NCBI RefSeq assembly: GCF_013282745.1
Contig: NZ_CP054044.1
Location: 2,108,001 to 2,172,000, forward strand
Reading direction: 5' to 3'
From: Yersinia bercovieri ATCC 43970
Lineage (GTDB): Bacteria; Pseudomonadota; Gammaproteobacteria; Enterobacterales; Enterobacteriaceae
DNA: 64,000 nt
Below are positions 11,531-22,018 of this stretch, in pieces. Below the pieces are notes generated by a model, which had not been told where the DNA came from, ran no database searches, and saw only the letters and a program-made list of their open reading frames with translations. The translations under genes and the position numbers were made by a program. Numbering within the stretch: position 1 is the stretch's first letter; each line of letters begins with the position of its first letter.

Positions 11531-12013
11531 ATGATTATCAGCCTGATCGCTGCACTGGCAGCGGATCGCGTTATCGGTATGGAAAACGCCATGCCATGGC
11601 ACTTACCTGCGGATTTAGCGTGGTTCAAACGTAACACGCTAAATAAGCCGGTTATTATGGGCCGTAAAACTTTCGAATCCATTGGTCGCCCTCTACCGGG
11701 GCGCTTGAATATTGTTATCAGTAGTCAACCGGGCACTGATGACCGTGTGACCTGGGCAACCTCTATTGATGAGGCGCTCTCTTTCGCTGGTGATGCGCAA
11801 GAGGTGATGGTCATGGGGGGGGGGCGAGTCTATAACCAATTTTTAGACCGTGCCAATCGCATGTATCTAACCCATATTGATGCTGAAGTTGGTGGTGATA
11901 CCCATTTCCCTGACTATGAACCAGATGAGTGGGAAAGCACATTCAGCGAGTTTCATGATGCGGACGAAGCCAACTCTCACAGCTATTGCTTCGAGATTCT
12001 GGAACGTCGCTAA
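11531..12013 (+). CDS. folA: Dihydrofolate reductase
   Basis: NADPH-dependent reduction of dihydrofolate to tetrahydrofolate for thymidylate, purine and methionine synthesis; the trimethoprim target. It has 160 residues from the ATG at 11531 ([29 protein letters not shown]), with an AGGG SD about 8 bases upstream. The frame opens 102 bases earlier but the extra residues are not part of the family. The active-site acidic residue lies in [15 protein letters not shown] and the NADPH site in [19 protein letters not shown]. The glycine stretch [12 protein letters not shown] and [24 protein letters not shown] complete the fold. It faces the convergent apaH, with repeat A between them. Confidence 0.97.
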   Translation: MIISLIAALAADRVIGMENAMPWHLPADLAWFKRNTLNKPVIMGRKTFESIGRPLPGRLNIVISSQPGTDDRVTWATSIDEALSFAGDAQEVMVMGGGRVYNQFLDRANRMYLTHIDAEVGGDTHFPDYEPDEWESTFSEFHDADEANSHSYCFEILERR

Positions 12014-12061
12014 AGGCTATTGCCCCTATTTAGATTTTGCAGAAAAGCTAAAATGGGCTTT

Positions 12062-12182
12062 GAGGTTATTGACAAAGCGCCGCTTGCGGAGAGAACAGGT
12101 AGATTGTAAAGATGCCGTCTGCCCTTTGAAAAAATATCCCCAGAGGCTTGACCCGCGCCATTCCTGGCGCGGACGCTTTACT
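12062..12182. repeat. Dispersed repeat family A, copy 1 (between folA and apaH)
   Basis: About 121 bp, closely similar to 38709-38818 on the same strand. Both start GAGGTTATTGACAAAG, continue GCGGAGAGAACAG and end GGCGCGGACGCTTTACT. Both contain the short hairpin CGCGCCA / TGGCGCG (loop TTCC or TCCC). The left AAAGCG and right CGCTTT ends give an imperfect palindrome. No coding potential is evident. The position between two convergent genes means it would lie in their 3' untranslated RNA. Confidence 0.85.
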
Positions 12183-12193
12183 CCCTCACCACT

Positions 12194-13072
12194 TTATAAG
12201 TAGTTTGGTGGATCTTCTGATGCAGCGGCAGAGTCATCAACGCCACTGGTTTCGGCTGCAACTTTAAATGCATGTTGAGTGAAATAACGTTTATCCTCCC
12301 AACGGAGCATGGTTAAGTCGCCACCCCAGCAGCAGCCCGTATCCAGCCCATAAATACCTTCCGGAACACCTTTACCTTCCAGTGATGCCCAGTGACCAAA
12401 AATAATCGAATATTCAGGATCGACAAGCCTTGGTAGTTCGAACCAAGGTTTAAGTGGGGCTGGGGCATTATCTGGCGTATCTTTGCAAATCATATCCAAC
12501 TGCCCATTAGGGAAGCAGAAACGCATACGGGTCAGTGCATTGGTGCTAAAGCGCAAGCGCCCCAGCCCGGTCAATTCGGGTGACCAGTTGTTCGGCATAT
12601 CACCATACATTGCATCAAGGAATAGCGGATAGCTGTCACTGCTTAATACTGATTCGACTTCACGGGCGCACATCTTGGCGGTTTCTATATCCCATTGTGG
12701 GGTGATCCCCGCGTGGGCCATGATTAATTTTAACTCGTCATCAACCTGCAAAACCGGTTGGCGACGTAGCCAATTAATCAATTCGTCAGCATCAGGTGCT
12801 TCTAGCAGCGGTGTGATACGATCTTTAGGTTTATTGCGGCTGATGCCTGCAAAGACGGCCAGTAAATGCAGATCATGGTTACCCAGAACCATACGAACCG
12901 CCGGGCCTAATGAGCGAACATAGCGTAAAACATCAAGTGAAGCTGGGCCACGGGCGACTAAATCACCGGTTAGCCACAATCTATCCTGCTGCGGATCGAA
13001 GTTTACCTGCGCCAATAGCGCAAGCAACTCATCAAGACAGCCATGCACATCGCCAATAAGATAAGTAGACAT
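12194..13072 (-). CDS. apaH: Bis(5'-nucleosyl)-tetraphosphatase (symmetrical), ApaH
   Basis: Calcineurin-like metallophosphoesterase that splits Ap4A to two ADP and can remove Np4 caps from RNA. It has 292 residues; E. coli ApaH is about 280. The metal ligands appear in order as GDVHG (residues 7-11), GDLVARGP (36-43) and GNHDLHLL (63-70), with later histidines in IMAHAG and FGHWASL. The C-terminal tail ([14 protein letters not shown]) is extended and low in complexity. It is last in the minus-strand run surA-pdxA-rsmA-apaG-apaH and lies 14 bases after apaG. Confidence 0.95.
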   Translation of the reverse strand: MSTYLIGDVHGCLDELLALLAQVNFDPQQDRLWLTGDLVARGPASLDVLRYVRSLGPAVRMVLGNHDLHLLAVFAGISRNKPKDRITPLLEAPDADELINWLRRQPVLQVDDELKLIMAHAGITPQWDIETAKMCAREVESVLSSDSYPLFLDAMYGDMPNNWSPELTGLGRLRFSTNALTRMRFCFPNGQLDMICKDTPDNAPAPLKPWFELPRLVDPEYSIIFGHWASLEGKGVPEGIYGLDTGCCWGGDLTMLRWEDKRYFTQHAFKVAAETSGVDDSAAASEDPPNYL

Positions 13073-13086
13073 AGTTGAGGTCAGAA

Positions 13087-13464
13087 TTAATGGATCAGGG
13101 TAGGGATCGCTAAGCGGAACACCGGAATCGCAGTACGGAAAGCCTGACCTAGGTGGTCAACCATCTCATAGTGCCCTTCCATGGTACCCAGCGGGGTCTC
13201 TAAAACAGCGCCGCTGGTATATTGAAACTCATTACCTGGCAGGATCAGCGGCTGTTCGCCGATAACCCCTTCACCCTGAACTTCAGTCTGCCGGCCATTA
13301 CTATTGGTGATTAACCAATAGCGGCCCATCAGTTGCACATTTGAACGGCCTAAATTACGAATTGTCACGGTATAGGCAAAGACGAAACGTTCTTCATCAG
13401 GTATCGATTGGGTTTCCACATAGATACTTTGCACCTGTACACAAACGCGAGGCTGTTCAATCAT
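13087..13464 (-). CDS. apaG: ApaG protein
   Basis: Cytoplasmic protein of 125 residues, a single ApaG domain (immunoglobulin/FN3-like beta sandwich). It begins [20 protein letters not shown] and includes the family signatures [24 protein letters not shown] and [12 protein letters not shown], plus GTMEGHYEM. The biochemical role is not settled; it is always linked to apaH and rsmA in enterics. It lies 13 bases downstream of rsmA, in the same operon. Confidence 0.94.
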   Translation of the reverse strand: MIEQPRVCVQVQSIYVETQSIPDEERFVFAYTVTIRNLGRSNVQLMGRYWLITNSNGRQTEVQGEGVIGEQPLILPGNEFQYTSGAVLETPLGTMEGHYEMVDHLGQAFRTAIPVFRLAIPTLIH

Positions 13465-13477
13465 GATCTGCTCCTGC

Positions 13478-14296
13478 TTATTCTTGCGGTGTCGATTGGG
13501 CTGAAAGCCAGTTCGCCAGCTTGCAGTACTGCGCTACCGAAATGTTCTCTGCCCGCAATATTGGGTCAATACCTAATTCGATTAACTGCTCTGCAGTGAA
13601 TAGATCACCTAAGCTGTTACGCACTGTTTTTCTGCGTTGGTTGAATGCTTGCGTGGTAATGCGGGTAAGCATACGCACATCACCCACCGGGTTTGGCATG
13701 TTCACATGTGGAATCAAGCGCACCACAGCCGAATCAACTTTCGGGGCCGGGGTAAATGCAGTTGGCGGTACTTCCAACACGGGGATAACGTTGCAATAGT
13801 ATTGCGCCATTACGGTCAAACGGCCATAAGCTTTACTGTTAGGCCCGGCAACCAAGCGGTTAACGACCTCTTTTTGTAACATGAAATGCATGTCACGAAT
13901 AGCATTAGTATAGCTGAAAAGATGGAACATCAGCGGGGTGGAGATGTTGTATGGCAAGTTACCAAACACCCGCAATGGCTGCCCTGCAAGCTCCGCCAAT
14001 TCAGCGAAATTGACCTTCATCGCGTCTTGTTGATGGATGGTGAGTTTGTCTTTTAACTGAGGATGGCTAGCCAGTCGAGCGGCTAAGTCACGATCCAGCT
14101 CAATAACCGTCATGCGATCCATTCGTGCTGCGACTGGCTCGGTTAATGCACCTAAACCGGGGCCGATCTCAACTACCGCTTCACCGGGAACGGGGTGGAT
14201 AGCAGAGACAATACTGTCGATGACAAACTGATCGTTTAAAAAGTTTTGTCCAAAGCGTTTGCGGGCAAAATGCCCTTGGTGGACTCTATTATTCAT
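13478..14296 (-). CDS. rsmA: 16S rRNA (adenine1518-N6/adenine1519-N6)-dimethyltransferase
   Basis: KsgA methylates the two adjacent adenines in helix 45 of 16S rRNA late in 30S assembly; loss gives kasugamycin resistance. It has 272 residues. Visible are the SAM-binding site [14 protein letters not shown] (about 40-53), the acidic [11 protein letters not shown] (about 62-72), the catalytic motif [10 protein letters not shown] (about 110-119) and the C-terminal [15 protein letters not shown] recognition region. It overlaps the 3' end of pdxA by 8 bases. Confidence 0.97.
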   Translation of the reverse strand: MNNRVHQGHFARKRFGQNFLNDQFVIDSIVSAIHPVPGEAVVEIGPGLGALTEPVAARMDRMTVIELDRDLAARLASHPQLKDKLTIHQQDAMKVNFAELAELAGQPLRVFGNLPYNISTPLMFHLFSYTNAIRDMHFMLQKEVVNRLVAGPNSKAYGRLTVMAQYYCNVIPVLEVPPTAFTPAPKVDSAVVRLIPHVNMPNPVGDVRMLTRITTQAFNQRRKTVRNSLGDLFTAEQLIELGIDPILRAENISVAQYCKLANWLSAQSTPQE

Positions 14297-15284
14297 TGCT
14301 GTTATTTATCATTTTAATGGCTAAGTTTAATGCCGTAATGAAGCTGCCGACATCGGCAGATCCGCTTGCGGCGAGTTCTAAAGCGGTACCGTGATCCACT
14401 GAGGTGCGGATAAAAGGCAAACCGAGAGTGATATTGACTGCGCGGCCAAATCCTTGATATTTCAGCACCGGTAGCCCCTGATCATGATACATCGCGAGTA
14501 CTGCATCGGCGTGTTGCAGATATTTGGGCTGGAATAGGGTATCTGCGGGAAGAGGGCCGATAAGGTTTATCCCCTGCTGACGTAATGCATTCAGCGCAGG
14601 AATAATGGTATCGATCTCTTCATGGCCCATATGGCCACCTTCACCCGCATGAGGATTAAGCCCACAGACATAAATCTGTGGCTGCTGAATGCCAAATTTG
14701 GTTTTCAGGTCACCATCAAGAATGGTGATCACTTCATGCAAGCTGGCCTGAGTGATGGCCCCCGGCACTGCCAACAACGGCAGATGGGTGGTTGCCAGAG
14801 CAACTCGTAGCTCTTCTGTTGCTAGCATCATCACCACCCGTGGACAGTGGCTACGATCAGCAAAGAACTCGGTATGCCCGATAAAAGGGATACCGGCATC
14901 ATTGATAATGCTTTTTTGTACTGGGCCTGTCACCAATGCGGCAAATTCGCCGCTTATCGCGCCATCACAAGCTTTCGCCAAGGTCTCCACAACATAGTGG
15001 CTATTATTGACATCAAGCTGGCCTGGTGTCACCTCAGCCGCTGTTTTCACGGGGAAAATAGTGAGGGAGCCAGCTTGCTGTGCTGATGCAGGCTGATCTG
15101 GCTGATACTCACGTAGCTGCAAAGGCAGATTTAGCTGGCCAGCACGTGTCAGTAGCAAGGCCGGATCAGCGCATACCACTAGCTCAACAGGCCAATCCTG
15201 TTGAGCTAGGGCGACGACTAAATCCGGCCCAACCCCGGCAGGCTCGCCGGGGGTAATGACAATACGTTTATTGTGGTTGTGCAT
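14289..15284 (-). CDS. pdxA: 4-hydroxythreonine-4-phosphate dehydrogenase
   Basis: NAD-dependent oxidation and decarboxylation in pyridoxal 5'-phosphate synthesis. The chosen start gives [20 protein letters not shown] and 331 residues, the length I recall for Yersinia; MMVV could be added from 15296. Seen are the N-terminal [13 protein letters not shown], the metal-ligand histidines in [15 protein letters not shown] and MYHDQGLP, and the terminal [11 protein letters not shown] motif. The start lies within the end of surA (overlap 17 bases), so translation is probably coupled. Confidence 0.95.
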   Translation of the reverse strand: MHNHNKRIVITPGEPAGVGPDLVVALAQQDWPVELVVCADPALLLTRAGQLNLPLQLREYQPDQPASAQQAGSLTIFPVKTAAEVTPGQLDVNNSHYVVETLAKACDGAISGEFAALVTGPVQKSIINDAGIPFIGHTEFFADRSHCPRVVMMLATEELRVALATTHLPLLAVPGAITQASLHEVITILDGDLKTKFGIQQPQIYVCGLNPHAGEGGHMGHEEIDTIIPALNALRQQGINLIGPLPADTLFQPKYLQHADAVLAMYHDQGLPVLKYQGFGRAVNITLGLPFIRTSVDHGTALELAASGSADVGSFITALNLAIKMINNSNE

Positions 15285-16572
15285 TACTACCATCAAGAAT
15301 TTTTACGTAAGCAGCAGCACGCTGCTCTTGCATCCAGGTTTGTGCTTCTTCAGCGAATTTACGGCTAAAGAGCATACGGTAGGCACGATCTTTCTGTGCA
15401 GCATCAGTTTTGTCGACCTGGCGGGTATCAACAACCTGAATTAAGTGCCAGCCGAAAGAGGAGTGAACTGGTGCGCTGATTTCGCCTTTTTGCAGCTTCA
15501 TCAAAGCATCACGGAACGCAGGGTCATAAATGTCTGGTGATGCCCAACCGAGATCACCCCCTTGCACCGCAGAACCTGGGTCCTGAGAGATCTCTTTGGC
15601 AATATTGGCGAAGGTCGTTTTCCCGCTTTTAATGTCAGCCGCCGCCGCCGCTAACTTAGCGCGCGCCTGATCGTCAGTCATTACCGGTGACGGTTTGAGC
15701 AAGATGTGGCGTGCGTGAACTTCAGTCACCGAAACCGTTTTATCTGCACCACGGATATCATTCACCTTCAGGATATGGAACCCAACACCGGAACGGATAG
15801 GGCCAACCACATCACCTTTATTTGCAGATTGCAGTTTTTCAGCAAACAGTGAAGGCAGCTCCTGCAATTTCCCCCAACCCATCTGGCCGCCTTTCAGCGC
15901 TTGAGAGTCAGCGGAGTTGGCGATAGCCAATTTACCAAAATCAGCGCCGCCTTTAATATCGGACACCAGTTTGTTCGCTAACTCTTCTGCCTGATCAACT
16001 TGCTGCTGAGAGGGATTCTCTGGCAGCGGGATCAGAATATGGCTGAGGTTGAGCTCGGCATCACCACTGGTCTGGTTACCAATCTGTTTGGCCAATGATT
16101 CAACTTCCTGCGGCAGGATAGTTATCCGGCGGCGCACTTCGTTGTTACGCACTTCTGAAGTCAACATCTCTTTACGGATCTGTTCACGGTAAGTGTCGTA
16201 ATTCAAGCCATCGGCCGCTAAGCGGCTGCGCATCTGGGCAGGTGTCATGCGGTTTTGTGCTGCAATATCCGCGATAGCTTTATCCAGTGCTTCGTCACTG
16301 ACGGTAATGCCCATTTTCTTGGCCATCTGCAACTGGATACTATCCATAATCAGGCGCTCAAGAATCTGATGGCGCAAGGTTGCATCATCCGGAACCTGCT
16401 GCCCGGCCTGCTGTGCATTCAGTTTTACTGATTGCAACAGACCATCGACATCACTTTGCAGAACAACGCCGTTATCGACCACTGCGGCAACTTTATCAAC
16501 TTCTTGTGGTGCTGCGAACGCGGTATTGGCACAGACAACCAATCCGAGAATAAGCGTTCTCCAGTTCTTCAT
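15268..16572 (-). CDS. surA: Periplasmic chaperone/peptidyl-prolyl isomerase SurA
   Basis: Escorts outer-membrane beta-barrel proteins, including LptD encoded just upstream, through the periplasm to the BAM complex. It has 434 residues with a signal peptide ([20 protein letters not shown], cut before APQEV). An N-terminal chaperone domain (about 21-170) follows. Next come two parvulin PPIC domains (about 175-275 and 287-387; [15 protein letters not shown]...GQMGWG and GGDLGWASP...FGWHLIQV). A C-terminal helix closes the chain. It lies 67 bases after lptD, and the pair is a conserved outer-membrane biogenesis module. Confidence 0.97.
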   Translation of the reverse strand: MKNWRTLILGLVVCANTAFAAPQEVDKVAAVVDNGVVLQSDVDGLLQSVKLNAQQAGQQVPDDATLRHQILERLIMDSIQLQMAKKMGITVSDEALDKAIADIAAQNRMTPAQMRSRLAADGLNYDTYREQIRKEMLTSEVRNNEVRRRITILPQEVESLAKQIGNQTSGDAELNLSHILIPLPENPSQQQVDQAEELANKLVSDIKGGADFGKLAIANSADSQALKGGQMGWGKLQELPSLFAEKLQSANKGDVVGPIRSGVGFHILKVNDIRGADKTVSVTEVHARHILLKPSPVMTDDQARAKLAAAAADIKSGKTTFANIAKEISQDPGSAVQGGDLGWASPDIYDPAFRDALMKLQKGEISAPVHSSFGWHLIQVVDTRQVDKTDAAQKDRAYRMLFSRKFAEEAQTWMQEQRAAAYVKILDGSNAQPQ

Positions 16573-16639
16573 ACCTTTTCCATTTATGTAATCCGCTTTA
16601 GCGGGTTAAAATTCACTGTATTCAGTGTGTTACACAGTA

Positions 16640-19003
16640 TCAGAATGCACTTTGATAAGGCAGAATACCTGAGCGCAGCATTTGTGCAGTCCCCAGGTTA
16701 TGGTCGCTACTCAGACCACGTAATTCGATGTTAAAACTGACTCTGTTATCATATTTACTGGCTTCAGTTTGTGAGTTCCAGCCGGTGATTTTACGCTCAT
16801 AACCCAAGTTTACCGCCCAACAGCAGGTGTTGTATTGTACGCCAACAAGCTGGCTGGCGGGCTGATTAGCTTTAGTATCGTAGTAATACGATCCTACCAA
16901 CGCCCAGCGGTCGGCAATTGGCCAACTGGCGGTGGCACCAACCTGAGATATACCCTGTTGGTAACCTGGGCTGGTCACGTTAGAGACAGCGGCCTGAATA
17001 TATTCTGGGCTAGCATAGCGATAATTCAATTGAATCATACGCTCCGAGTCTTTCCTATACTCCATTACCGCGTTACCCAGGGTCAAATTCCCTAAACGGG
17101 TATCATACTGCGCACCACCTTTCAGGCCAAACTGATCACTGATTCGCCAGAATGTATCGCCAGCCCAAACAAGGCTACCGGTATCATCACTGTTATCAAT
17201 AGTTTCGCTATTACCTGTACGCGAACGGCTGAAGTAATAGATTTGACCCACAGAAGCATTAAATCGTTCAACCAGTGCATCATCATATATGCGGGTGGTT
17301 AAACCGGTAGATACCTGATTCGCCGACGCAATGCGGTCGAGGCCACTATAGGTACGGTCACGGAACAGGCCAGAGTAGTCCGACTGCATCAACGTGGTGT
17401 CGTAAATATAGATATCATCCTGATCCCGGTAGGGAACATAGAGATATTGTACGCGCGGTTCTAGCGTTTGGGTGAATCCTTCGCTCAAATCCATTGGCCG
17501 ATCAAATACCACTTTGCCATCAACTTTAAATTGCGGCATCACCCGGTTAACTGAGTCTTTTAGATCTGGGGCTGTTTCACCCTTATTCACGCTGGAATAG
17601 TAGTTGGCAAAACCAGTCGGGGTATCCTGCTGGTAATGAGTCGCCAGTAATTTGGCTTCGGTATTCAAACTCCCCCAACTGTTGGACAGTGGCAGGTTAA
17701 CCGATGGCTCAATGTGGAAACGACTGGCTTCCGGATTATTCAGATTAACGCTAGTGAATTTGGCGGCCTGCCCGTAGACATGCAAGTCAAATGGACCAAT
17801 GTCATTTTTGTAGTAATTCATATCCAGCTGCGGCTGGGCACGGTAAGCATTGCTATTACCGGCATCACTAAACACCTGGAACTGTTTTGAGGCCAGGGTG
17901 GCATTCCAGTTCTGGTCGGCATAGCCTGCGCTGAATATTTGCGTGGCATAGCCATCAGTGGTCGAGCCATATTGCGACGTTAAATCGGTGAAGTAATTGG
18001 GATCACTCACACGCGTGTAGTTGACGTTGAAACGCCAGACTTTATCCATTACACCGGAATGGCCCCAGTAGTATAACCAGCGGGTAGGGTCTTGCTCTTT
18101 GCCATCTTGCCCGTGGTATAAACGATCACTTGGCAGCCAGTCTAACGCCATGGTGCCTGAACCAGGTGCCAGCAGGTAGCGGAACTCATTCTGCCACTGC
18201 AACCCACGGCGCTCCATATAGTGCGGGGTAATGGTTGCATCAAAGTTTGGCGCAATATTCCAGTAGTACGGCAGCATAAACTCGATGCCGTTGTTACTGG
18301 TGTATTTAGCATTAGGGATCAGGAAACCTGAGCGACGCTTATCACCGATCGGCAATTGCATATACGGGCTGTAGAACACCGGCACCTTGCCAATTTTAAA
18401 GCGGGCATTCCAGATTTCCGCTACTTCTTCCTCACGGTCGTGTATGACTTCGGAACCCACGACGCTCCAGCTATTATCACCCGGCAGACAGGAGGTAAAA
18501 GTACCATTTTCCAGAATGGTGTAGCGATTCTGACCCCGTAATTTCATCAAATCTGCATCACCACGCCCCTGTCGACCGACCATCTGATATTTACCTTTAT
18601 CCATATCAGTGTCTTTGGTATTCAGGTTTGACCAGCCTTTGGGGCCTTTTAGCTTGATTTGCGGATCGTCATAATTCACGTCGCCAGTGGCGGTGACCGT
18701 ACGCACCGGGATAGCTTCACCGGTTTTTTGTACTTGCGTCAGCTCAACCTGATTAGCGGTTAACGTGCGATTACCTTGCTGGACAATAACATTGCCAGTG
18801 AACAGTGCGTTATCCGGGTAGTTGGCTTCGGTTTTAGCCGCATTAATGCGGACCGGTAGCTGATTCGGATCGCCTGTGACCAATGGTTGGTCATAGGTAG
18901 GTACACCGAGCATACATTGCTCAGCGAGGTCAGCCAGCGATTGCTGGCTATATAGTGCCGTCCATATCAATGTGGCCAGCAGTGTTGGGAATCTTTTTTT
19001 CAT
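16640..19003 (-). CDS. lptD: LPS-assembly protein LptD
   Basis: Outer-membrane beta-barrel that, with LptE, inserts lipopolysaccharide into the outer leaflet. The start at 19003 gives [20 protein letters not shown], a normal signal peptide ending near SLA; upstream in-frame residues ([12 protein letters not shown]) do not fit a signal sequence. It has 787 residues (E. coli 784). The N-terminal OstA jelly-roll (about 40-190) is followed by a barrel of 26 predicted strands. The four cysteines needed for the disulfide switch are present: one in AEQCMLG, one in FTSCLPG and the pair in YNTCCWA. The C-terminus GILPYQSAF ends in Phe as usual. Confidence 0.97.
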   Translation of the reverse strand: MKKRFPTLLATLIWTALYSQQSLADLAEQCMLGVPTYDQPLVTGDPNQLPVRINAAKTEANYPDNALFTGNVIVQQGNRTLTANQVELTQVQKTGEAIPVRTVTATGDVNYDDPQIKLKGPKGWSNLNTKDTDMDKGKYQMVGRQGRGDADLMKLRGQNRYTILENGTFTSCLPGDNSWSVVGSEVIHDREEEVAEIWNARFKIGKVPVFYSPYMQLPIGDKRRSGFLIPNAKYTSNNGIEFMLPYYWNIAPNFDATITPHYMERRGLQWQNEFRYLLAPGSGTMALDWLPSDRLYHGQDGKEQDPTRWLYYWGHSGVMDKVWRFNVNYTRVSDPNYFTDLTSQYGSTTDGYATQIFSAGYADQNWNATLASKQFQVFSDAGNSNAYRAQPQLDMNYYKNDIGPFDLHVYGQAAKFTSVNLNNPEASRFHIEPSVNLPLSNSWGSLNTEAKLLATHYQQDTPTGFANYYSSVNKGETAPDLKDSVNRVMPQFKVDGKVVFDRPMDLSEGFTQTLEPRVQYLYVPYRDQDDIYIYDTTLMQSDYSGLFRDRTYSGLDRIASANQVSTGLTTRIYDDALVERFNASVGQIYYFSRSRTGNSETIDNSDDTGSLVWAGDTFWRISDQFGLKGGAQYDTRLGNLTLGNAVMEYRKDSERMIQLNYRYASPEYIQAAVSNVTSPGYQQGISQVGATASWPIADRWALVGSYYYDTKANQPASQLVGVQYNTCCWAVNLGYERKITGWNSQTEASKYDNRVSFNIELRGLSSDHNLGTAQMLRSGILPYQSAF

Positions 19004-19187
19004 ACGCGGTTTTGGTGTTCCGTCATCGGGGGGCATCATGCCGGCAAACGGTCTGAGACTATATTACTCATCACAGTTGCGCTAGTGTTAAATCCGGCCG
19101 CTTACACGTCTCGCTGTTAGGCGCTGAGCTGAATGCCGAGTATGATAATGCAAATTTTGACTGACGGCATGATGAATTGAGGAGTAT

Positions 19188-20021
19188 ATGCAGTATTGGG
19201 GAAAACTGCTCGGTCTGGTATTGGGCTTAATGTCAGGTACTGGTTTCTGGGGTGTGGTACTGGGGTTGCTTGTCGGCCATATGGTAGACAGGGTGCGAAG
19301 CACGAAGCGCCGCGGCTATTTTGCCGATCAACAAACACGACAATTAATTTTTTTCCGCGCCACTTTTCAGGTGATGGGGCACTTAACCAAGGCCAAAGGG
19401 CGGGTGACGGAGGTTGATATTCAGCTTGCCAGCCAATTGATGGATAGAATGCAATTGCATGGCGAGGCCCGGGCAGCGGCACAGCAAGCATTTCGTGAGG
19501 GGAAAGAGAGTGGATTCCCGCTGCGTGAAAGATTGCAGGAGTTGCGCGGTGTCTGCTTTGGGCGCTTTGATTTAATTCGGATGTTTCTGGAAATTCAGTT
19601 GCAGGCCGCATTTGCCGATGGTTCGTTGCATCCCAATGAGCGGCAGGTGCTGTATGTCATCGCTGAAGAGCTGGGGATCTCCCGTGGTCAGTTTGATCAA
19701 TTCCTGAGCATGATTGAAGGTGGTCGACAGTTTGGTGGTCACGGCGGATGGCAGGGCCAGCAGGGAGGATACTCTCAAGGTGGTTACCAGCAAGCGTCGA
19801 ATGGGCCAACACTGGAGGATGCCTGCAAGGTGTTGGGGGTGAGTAGCAGTGACGACAGCGTGGTTATCAAACGTGCTTACCGCAAGTTGATGGGGGAGCA
19901 TCATCCGGATAAGTTGGTGGCGAAAGGTTTGCCGCCAGAAATGATGGAGATGGCGAAGCAAAAAGCCCAAGAAATTCAAGCCGCCTATGACTTAATTAAG
20001 CGCGAGAAGGGATTTAAATAA
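19188..20021 (+). CDS. djlA: Co-chaperone DjlA
   Basis: Inner-membrane J-protein of 277 residues that stimulates DnaK and influences the Rcs envelope stress system and capsule. An N-terminal transmembrane segment with repeated glycines (about 6-31, [13 protein letters not shown]) is followed by a TerB-like domain (about 55-185). A Gly/Gln-rich linker (about 185-203) leads to the C-terminal J domain with the HPD motif ([11 protein letters not shown]). It is divergent from lptD, with an SD GGAG about 4 bases before ATG. Length and domain order are typical. Confidence 0.96.
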   Translation: MQYWGKLLGLVLGLMSGTGFWGVVLGLLVGHMVDRVRSTKRRGYFADQQTRQLIFFRATFQVMGHLTKAKGRVTEVDIQLASQLMDRMQLHGEARAAAQQAFREGKESGFPLRERLQELRGVCFGRFDLIRMFLEIQLQAAFADGSLHPNERQVLYVIAEELGISRGQFDQFLSMIEGGRQFGGHGGWQGQQGGYSQGGYQQASNGPTLEDACKVLGVSSSDDSVVIKRAYRKLMGEHHPDKLVAKGLPPEMMEMAKQKAQEIQAAYDLIKREKGFK

Positions 20022-20038
20022 GATTGGCTGGTTTTATA

Positions 20039-20063
20039 AGATGCCTGTTATCAGGCATCTTTC
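20039..20063 (+). terminator. Terminator after djlA
   Basis: A 9-bp perfect stem AGATGCCTG / CAGGCATCT (20039-20060) has the loop TTAT and ends in a short T stretch. It lies just before the end of the convergent orphan gene and may serve both strands. Confidence 0.8.
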
Positions 20064-20083
20064 GCTTCTTATTTTGAGCTGCA

Positions 20084-21100
20084 TTAAAAAATAAGAAAAG
20101 GTGTTATTACGGCGATGCCGAGAGTTAGCATATGTTTGCCAATATTGGGTAGATCTACATTTGTCATATTATGTGAAACGGTATCGAAGGTTGTTATCGC
20201 ATCGGGTAATGAGCTTATGTTTTTTGACGCTGAAGGTAAGGAGGGAGTTATTTTTTTCTCCGTAATACCAGGGGGGGTATATAGGTAATGTGCTTCTTTG
20301 ATATTGTCAAAACTGACCTTTGAGTCACTTATTCCTGCTTCATTTTCCTGCTGTGGAACATAAGCGCCAAGTTTACTATAAAACGTTTTTGAATCTGCCG
20401 CCCCAAAAGGTGTGTCACGTTGATATATTTTCTCATCGCCAATAGATATTTTAATTGAGGGGGTATCTCGATGCATGACCATCTCGATAGTGAGATGATG
20501 ATATTTGGCTAATTCAATTTGCTTCAACCATATATTTTCATTCTGATAAGTTTTGGCATCAGGCCCGATGGAGTCTGAATTTTGATTAACAGTGGCTATT
20601 GCCGCGACTAATGTGCCATCTTGTTTGATATGTAAAGAGAATGGAGGACGGTCGCCTCCCAATTTTTTCATGCTCCCCCCCAACTCTCTTACCTGAAAGA
20701 GAATAAGATCGTTTGGGAGATGTGTTGCTTTGAAATCAAATGAGTATATTGATTTTGCTGCGACATTAATGGGACTGAAGTTTGAGATCTCTGCACGGTA
20801 ATTGCCTTGTTCTTTGGGTAAATAAAAAGTAATGGCGTTATCTTTTTTATCTATTCCATTTTTCGACTGGATCGTTATGTACTGAGACTCAAGAGCTTTG
20901 GTATTTTCTTTTTTTATTTTAGCCGAAGTGGTGTTTCTTTTTGGATGCCAGTTTTGTGTGGGGGTACTCATGCTGACCGAATATCCTGATAATGCCGCTA
21001 CACTATTTTGATCAAATCTATGCATATGACTTCTGATCTTCTTCCCTTGAGGAATGATTGGTTTATCAGAAGTTTCGGTGCGGGGTGTTACGACAGCCAT
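20084..21100 (-). CDS. Hypothetical AT-rich orphan protein, possible lyase-like jelly roll
   Basis: 338-residue protein that I do not recognise. Residues 1-90 are Ser/Thr/Lys/Asn-rich, probably disordered, without a signal peptide. Residues about 95-275 alternate strands in a pattern that recalls the concanavalin-like jelly roll of heparinase-I-type polysaccharide lyases (SIYSFDFKATHLPNDLILFQ, then KYHHLTIEMVMHRDTPSIKI, then TFYSKLGAYVP). That link is tentative. The chain ends in a hydrophobic stretch (about 323-338, MLTLGIAVITPFLIF). Codons and flanks are much more AT-rich than the neighbours djlA and rluA, and E. coli has no gene here, which suggests acquisition. The ATG lies directly behind a hairpin covering the SD. 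A delivered or surface-acting protein is one reading; nothing proves it. Confidence 0.7.
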   Translation of the reverse strand: MAVVTPRTETSDKPIIPQGKKIRSHMHRFDQNSVAALSGYSVSMSTPTQNWHPKRNTTSAKIKKENTKALESQYITIQSKNGIDKKDNAITFYLPKEQGNYRAEISNFSPINVAAKSIYSFDFKATHLPNDLILFQVRELGGSMKKLGGDRPPFSLHIKQDGTLVAAIATVNQNSDSIGPDAKTYQNENIWLKQIELAKYHHLTIEMVMHRDTPSIKISIGDEKIYQRDTPFGAADSKTFYSKLGAYVPQQENEAGISDSKVSFDNIKEAHYLYTPPGITEKKITPSLPSASKNISSLPDAITTFDTVSHNMTNVDLPNIGKHMLTLGIAVITPFLIF

Positions 21101-21143
21101 AATAATATTCCTTCATTTCATTTGTGATTGATGGAATATTATT
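21101..21143 (-). promoter_or_regulatory. A/U-rich hairpin hiding the SD of the orphan gene (thermometer-like)
   Basis: On the minus-strand RNA a perfect 11-bp inverted repeat AAUAAUAUUCC / GGAAUAUUAUU flanks a 21-nt loop and ends exactly at the AUG (next base 21100). The UUCC of the 5' arm pairs with the GGAA that forms the Shine-Dalgarno (AAGGA, 8 nt before AUG). The stem can extend by one more A-U pair into the start codon. Only two G-C pairs stabilise it, so it would melt easily. Regulation by temperature is inferred from this design. Confidence 0.55.
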
Positions 21144-21261
21144 ACTTAGCTTACTATTTCATTGTTGTTTTATATTCTTAAATATATTTTTTTCTAATAC
21201 TTAACATCATATTTAAAAGATGCCAGCACAATTCAAAAACTATCATGCAAACTAATTACTA

Positions 21262-21915
21262 TCAAAATCCTGCTTCACACTTAAAATGCATCAGGGTGCT
21301 AAACTCTGGATGAGTAATACATAATTCCTGCGCATGTAACTGCAACCGGGGTGCCATCGCTTTGGCTTCAGGATGGGCGTAGAAGCCATCGCCGAGGATC
21401 GGATGACCCATTGCCAGCATATGAACCCGTAACTGATGTGAGCGACCAGTGATTGGTGACAATTTCACCCGGGTACTGCCATCCGCATCCCGTGAAAGCA
21501 CCTGATACTCAGTTTGGGCGGATTTACCGGTCTCATAGCAGACTTTCTGTTTTGGCCGATTGGGCCAGTCGCAGATTAAAGGTAGGTCAATCAGGCCCTC
21601 ATCTTGTGCCAGATGGCCCCATACCCGCGCGATATACGTTTTTTTCGGTTCGCGCTCACGAAACTGGCGCTTAAGCTCGCGCTCAGCAGCTTTGGTCAAC
21701 GCCACAATAATCACACCACTGGTTGCCATATCCAGCCGATGAACAGATTCCGCAGTCGGATAATCGGCCTGAATACGGGTCATGACACTGTCTTTGTGCT
21801 CTGGCGCGCGGCCGGGTACAGAGAGCAACCCGCTCGGTTTATTGACCACCATAATATGCTGATCTTGATACAGAATATGCAGCCAGGGGTCGCGTGGAGG
21901 ATTATAGGGTTCCAT
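21262..21915 (-). CDS. rluA: Dual-specificity rRNA/tRNA pseudouridine synthase RluA
   Basis: Makes pseudouridine 746 in 23S rRNA and 32 in several tRNAs. It has 217 residues, the expected length. The catalytic aspartate lies in the HRLDMATSGVIIVAL motif (about residues 60-74). Other family blocks are VVNKPSGLLSVPGR near residue 23, TGRSHQLRVHM near 155 and LHAQELCITHP near the end. It is the gene between rapA and djlA in the enteric order. Downstream (toward 21101) is AT-rich sequence belonging to the orphan locus. Confidence 0.95.
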   Translation of the reverse strand: MEPYNPPRDPWLHILYQDQHIMVVNKPSGLLSVPGRAPEHKDSVMTRIQADYPTAESVHRLDMATSGVIIVALTKAAERELKRQFREREPKKTYIARVWGHLAQDEGLIDLPLICDWPNRPKQKVCYETGKSAQTEYQVLSRDADGSTRVKLSPITGRSHQLRVHMLAMGHPILGDGFYAHPEAKAMAPRLQLHAQELCITHPEFSTLMHFKCEAGF

Positions 21916-22018
21916 TTTTATTCCAAAAATATGAGCTGAAAGTCATGAGCGTGGCTCCGCTGCGCAAAGCCCCGCAGAAGGAAAACCGAGCATCCAGTCT
22001 CAGTTTTCCTCTTTGAGA

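Noticed and set aside
12062-12182. Repeat A as an ERIC element
   Set aside because: It lacks the ERIC inverted ends as I remember them (GTGAATCCCCAGGAG type), so it is treated as a separate family.
19117-19611. 164-codon minus-strand frame over djlA
   Set aside because: Antisense to djlA, Pro/His-rich shadow sequence.
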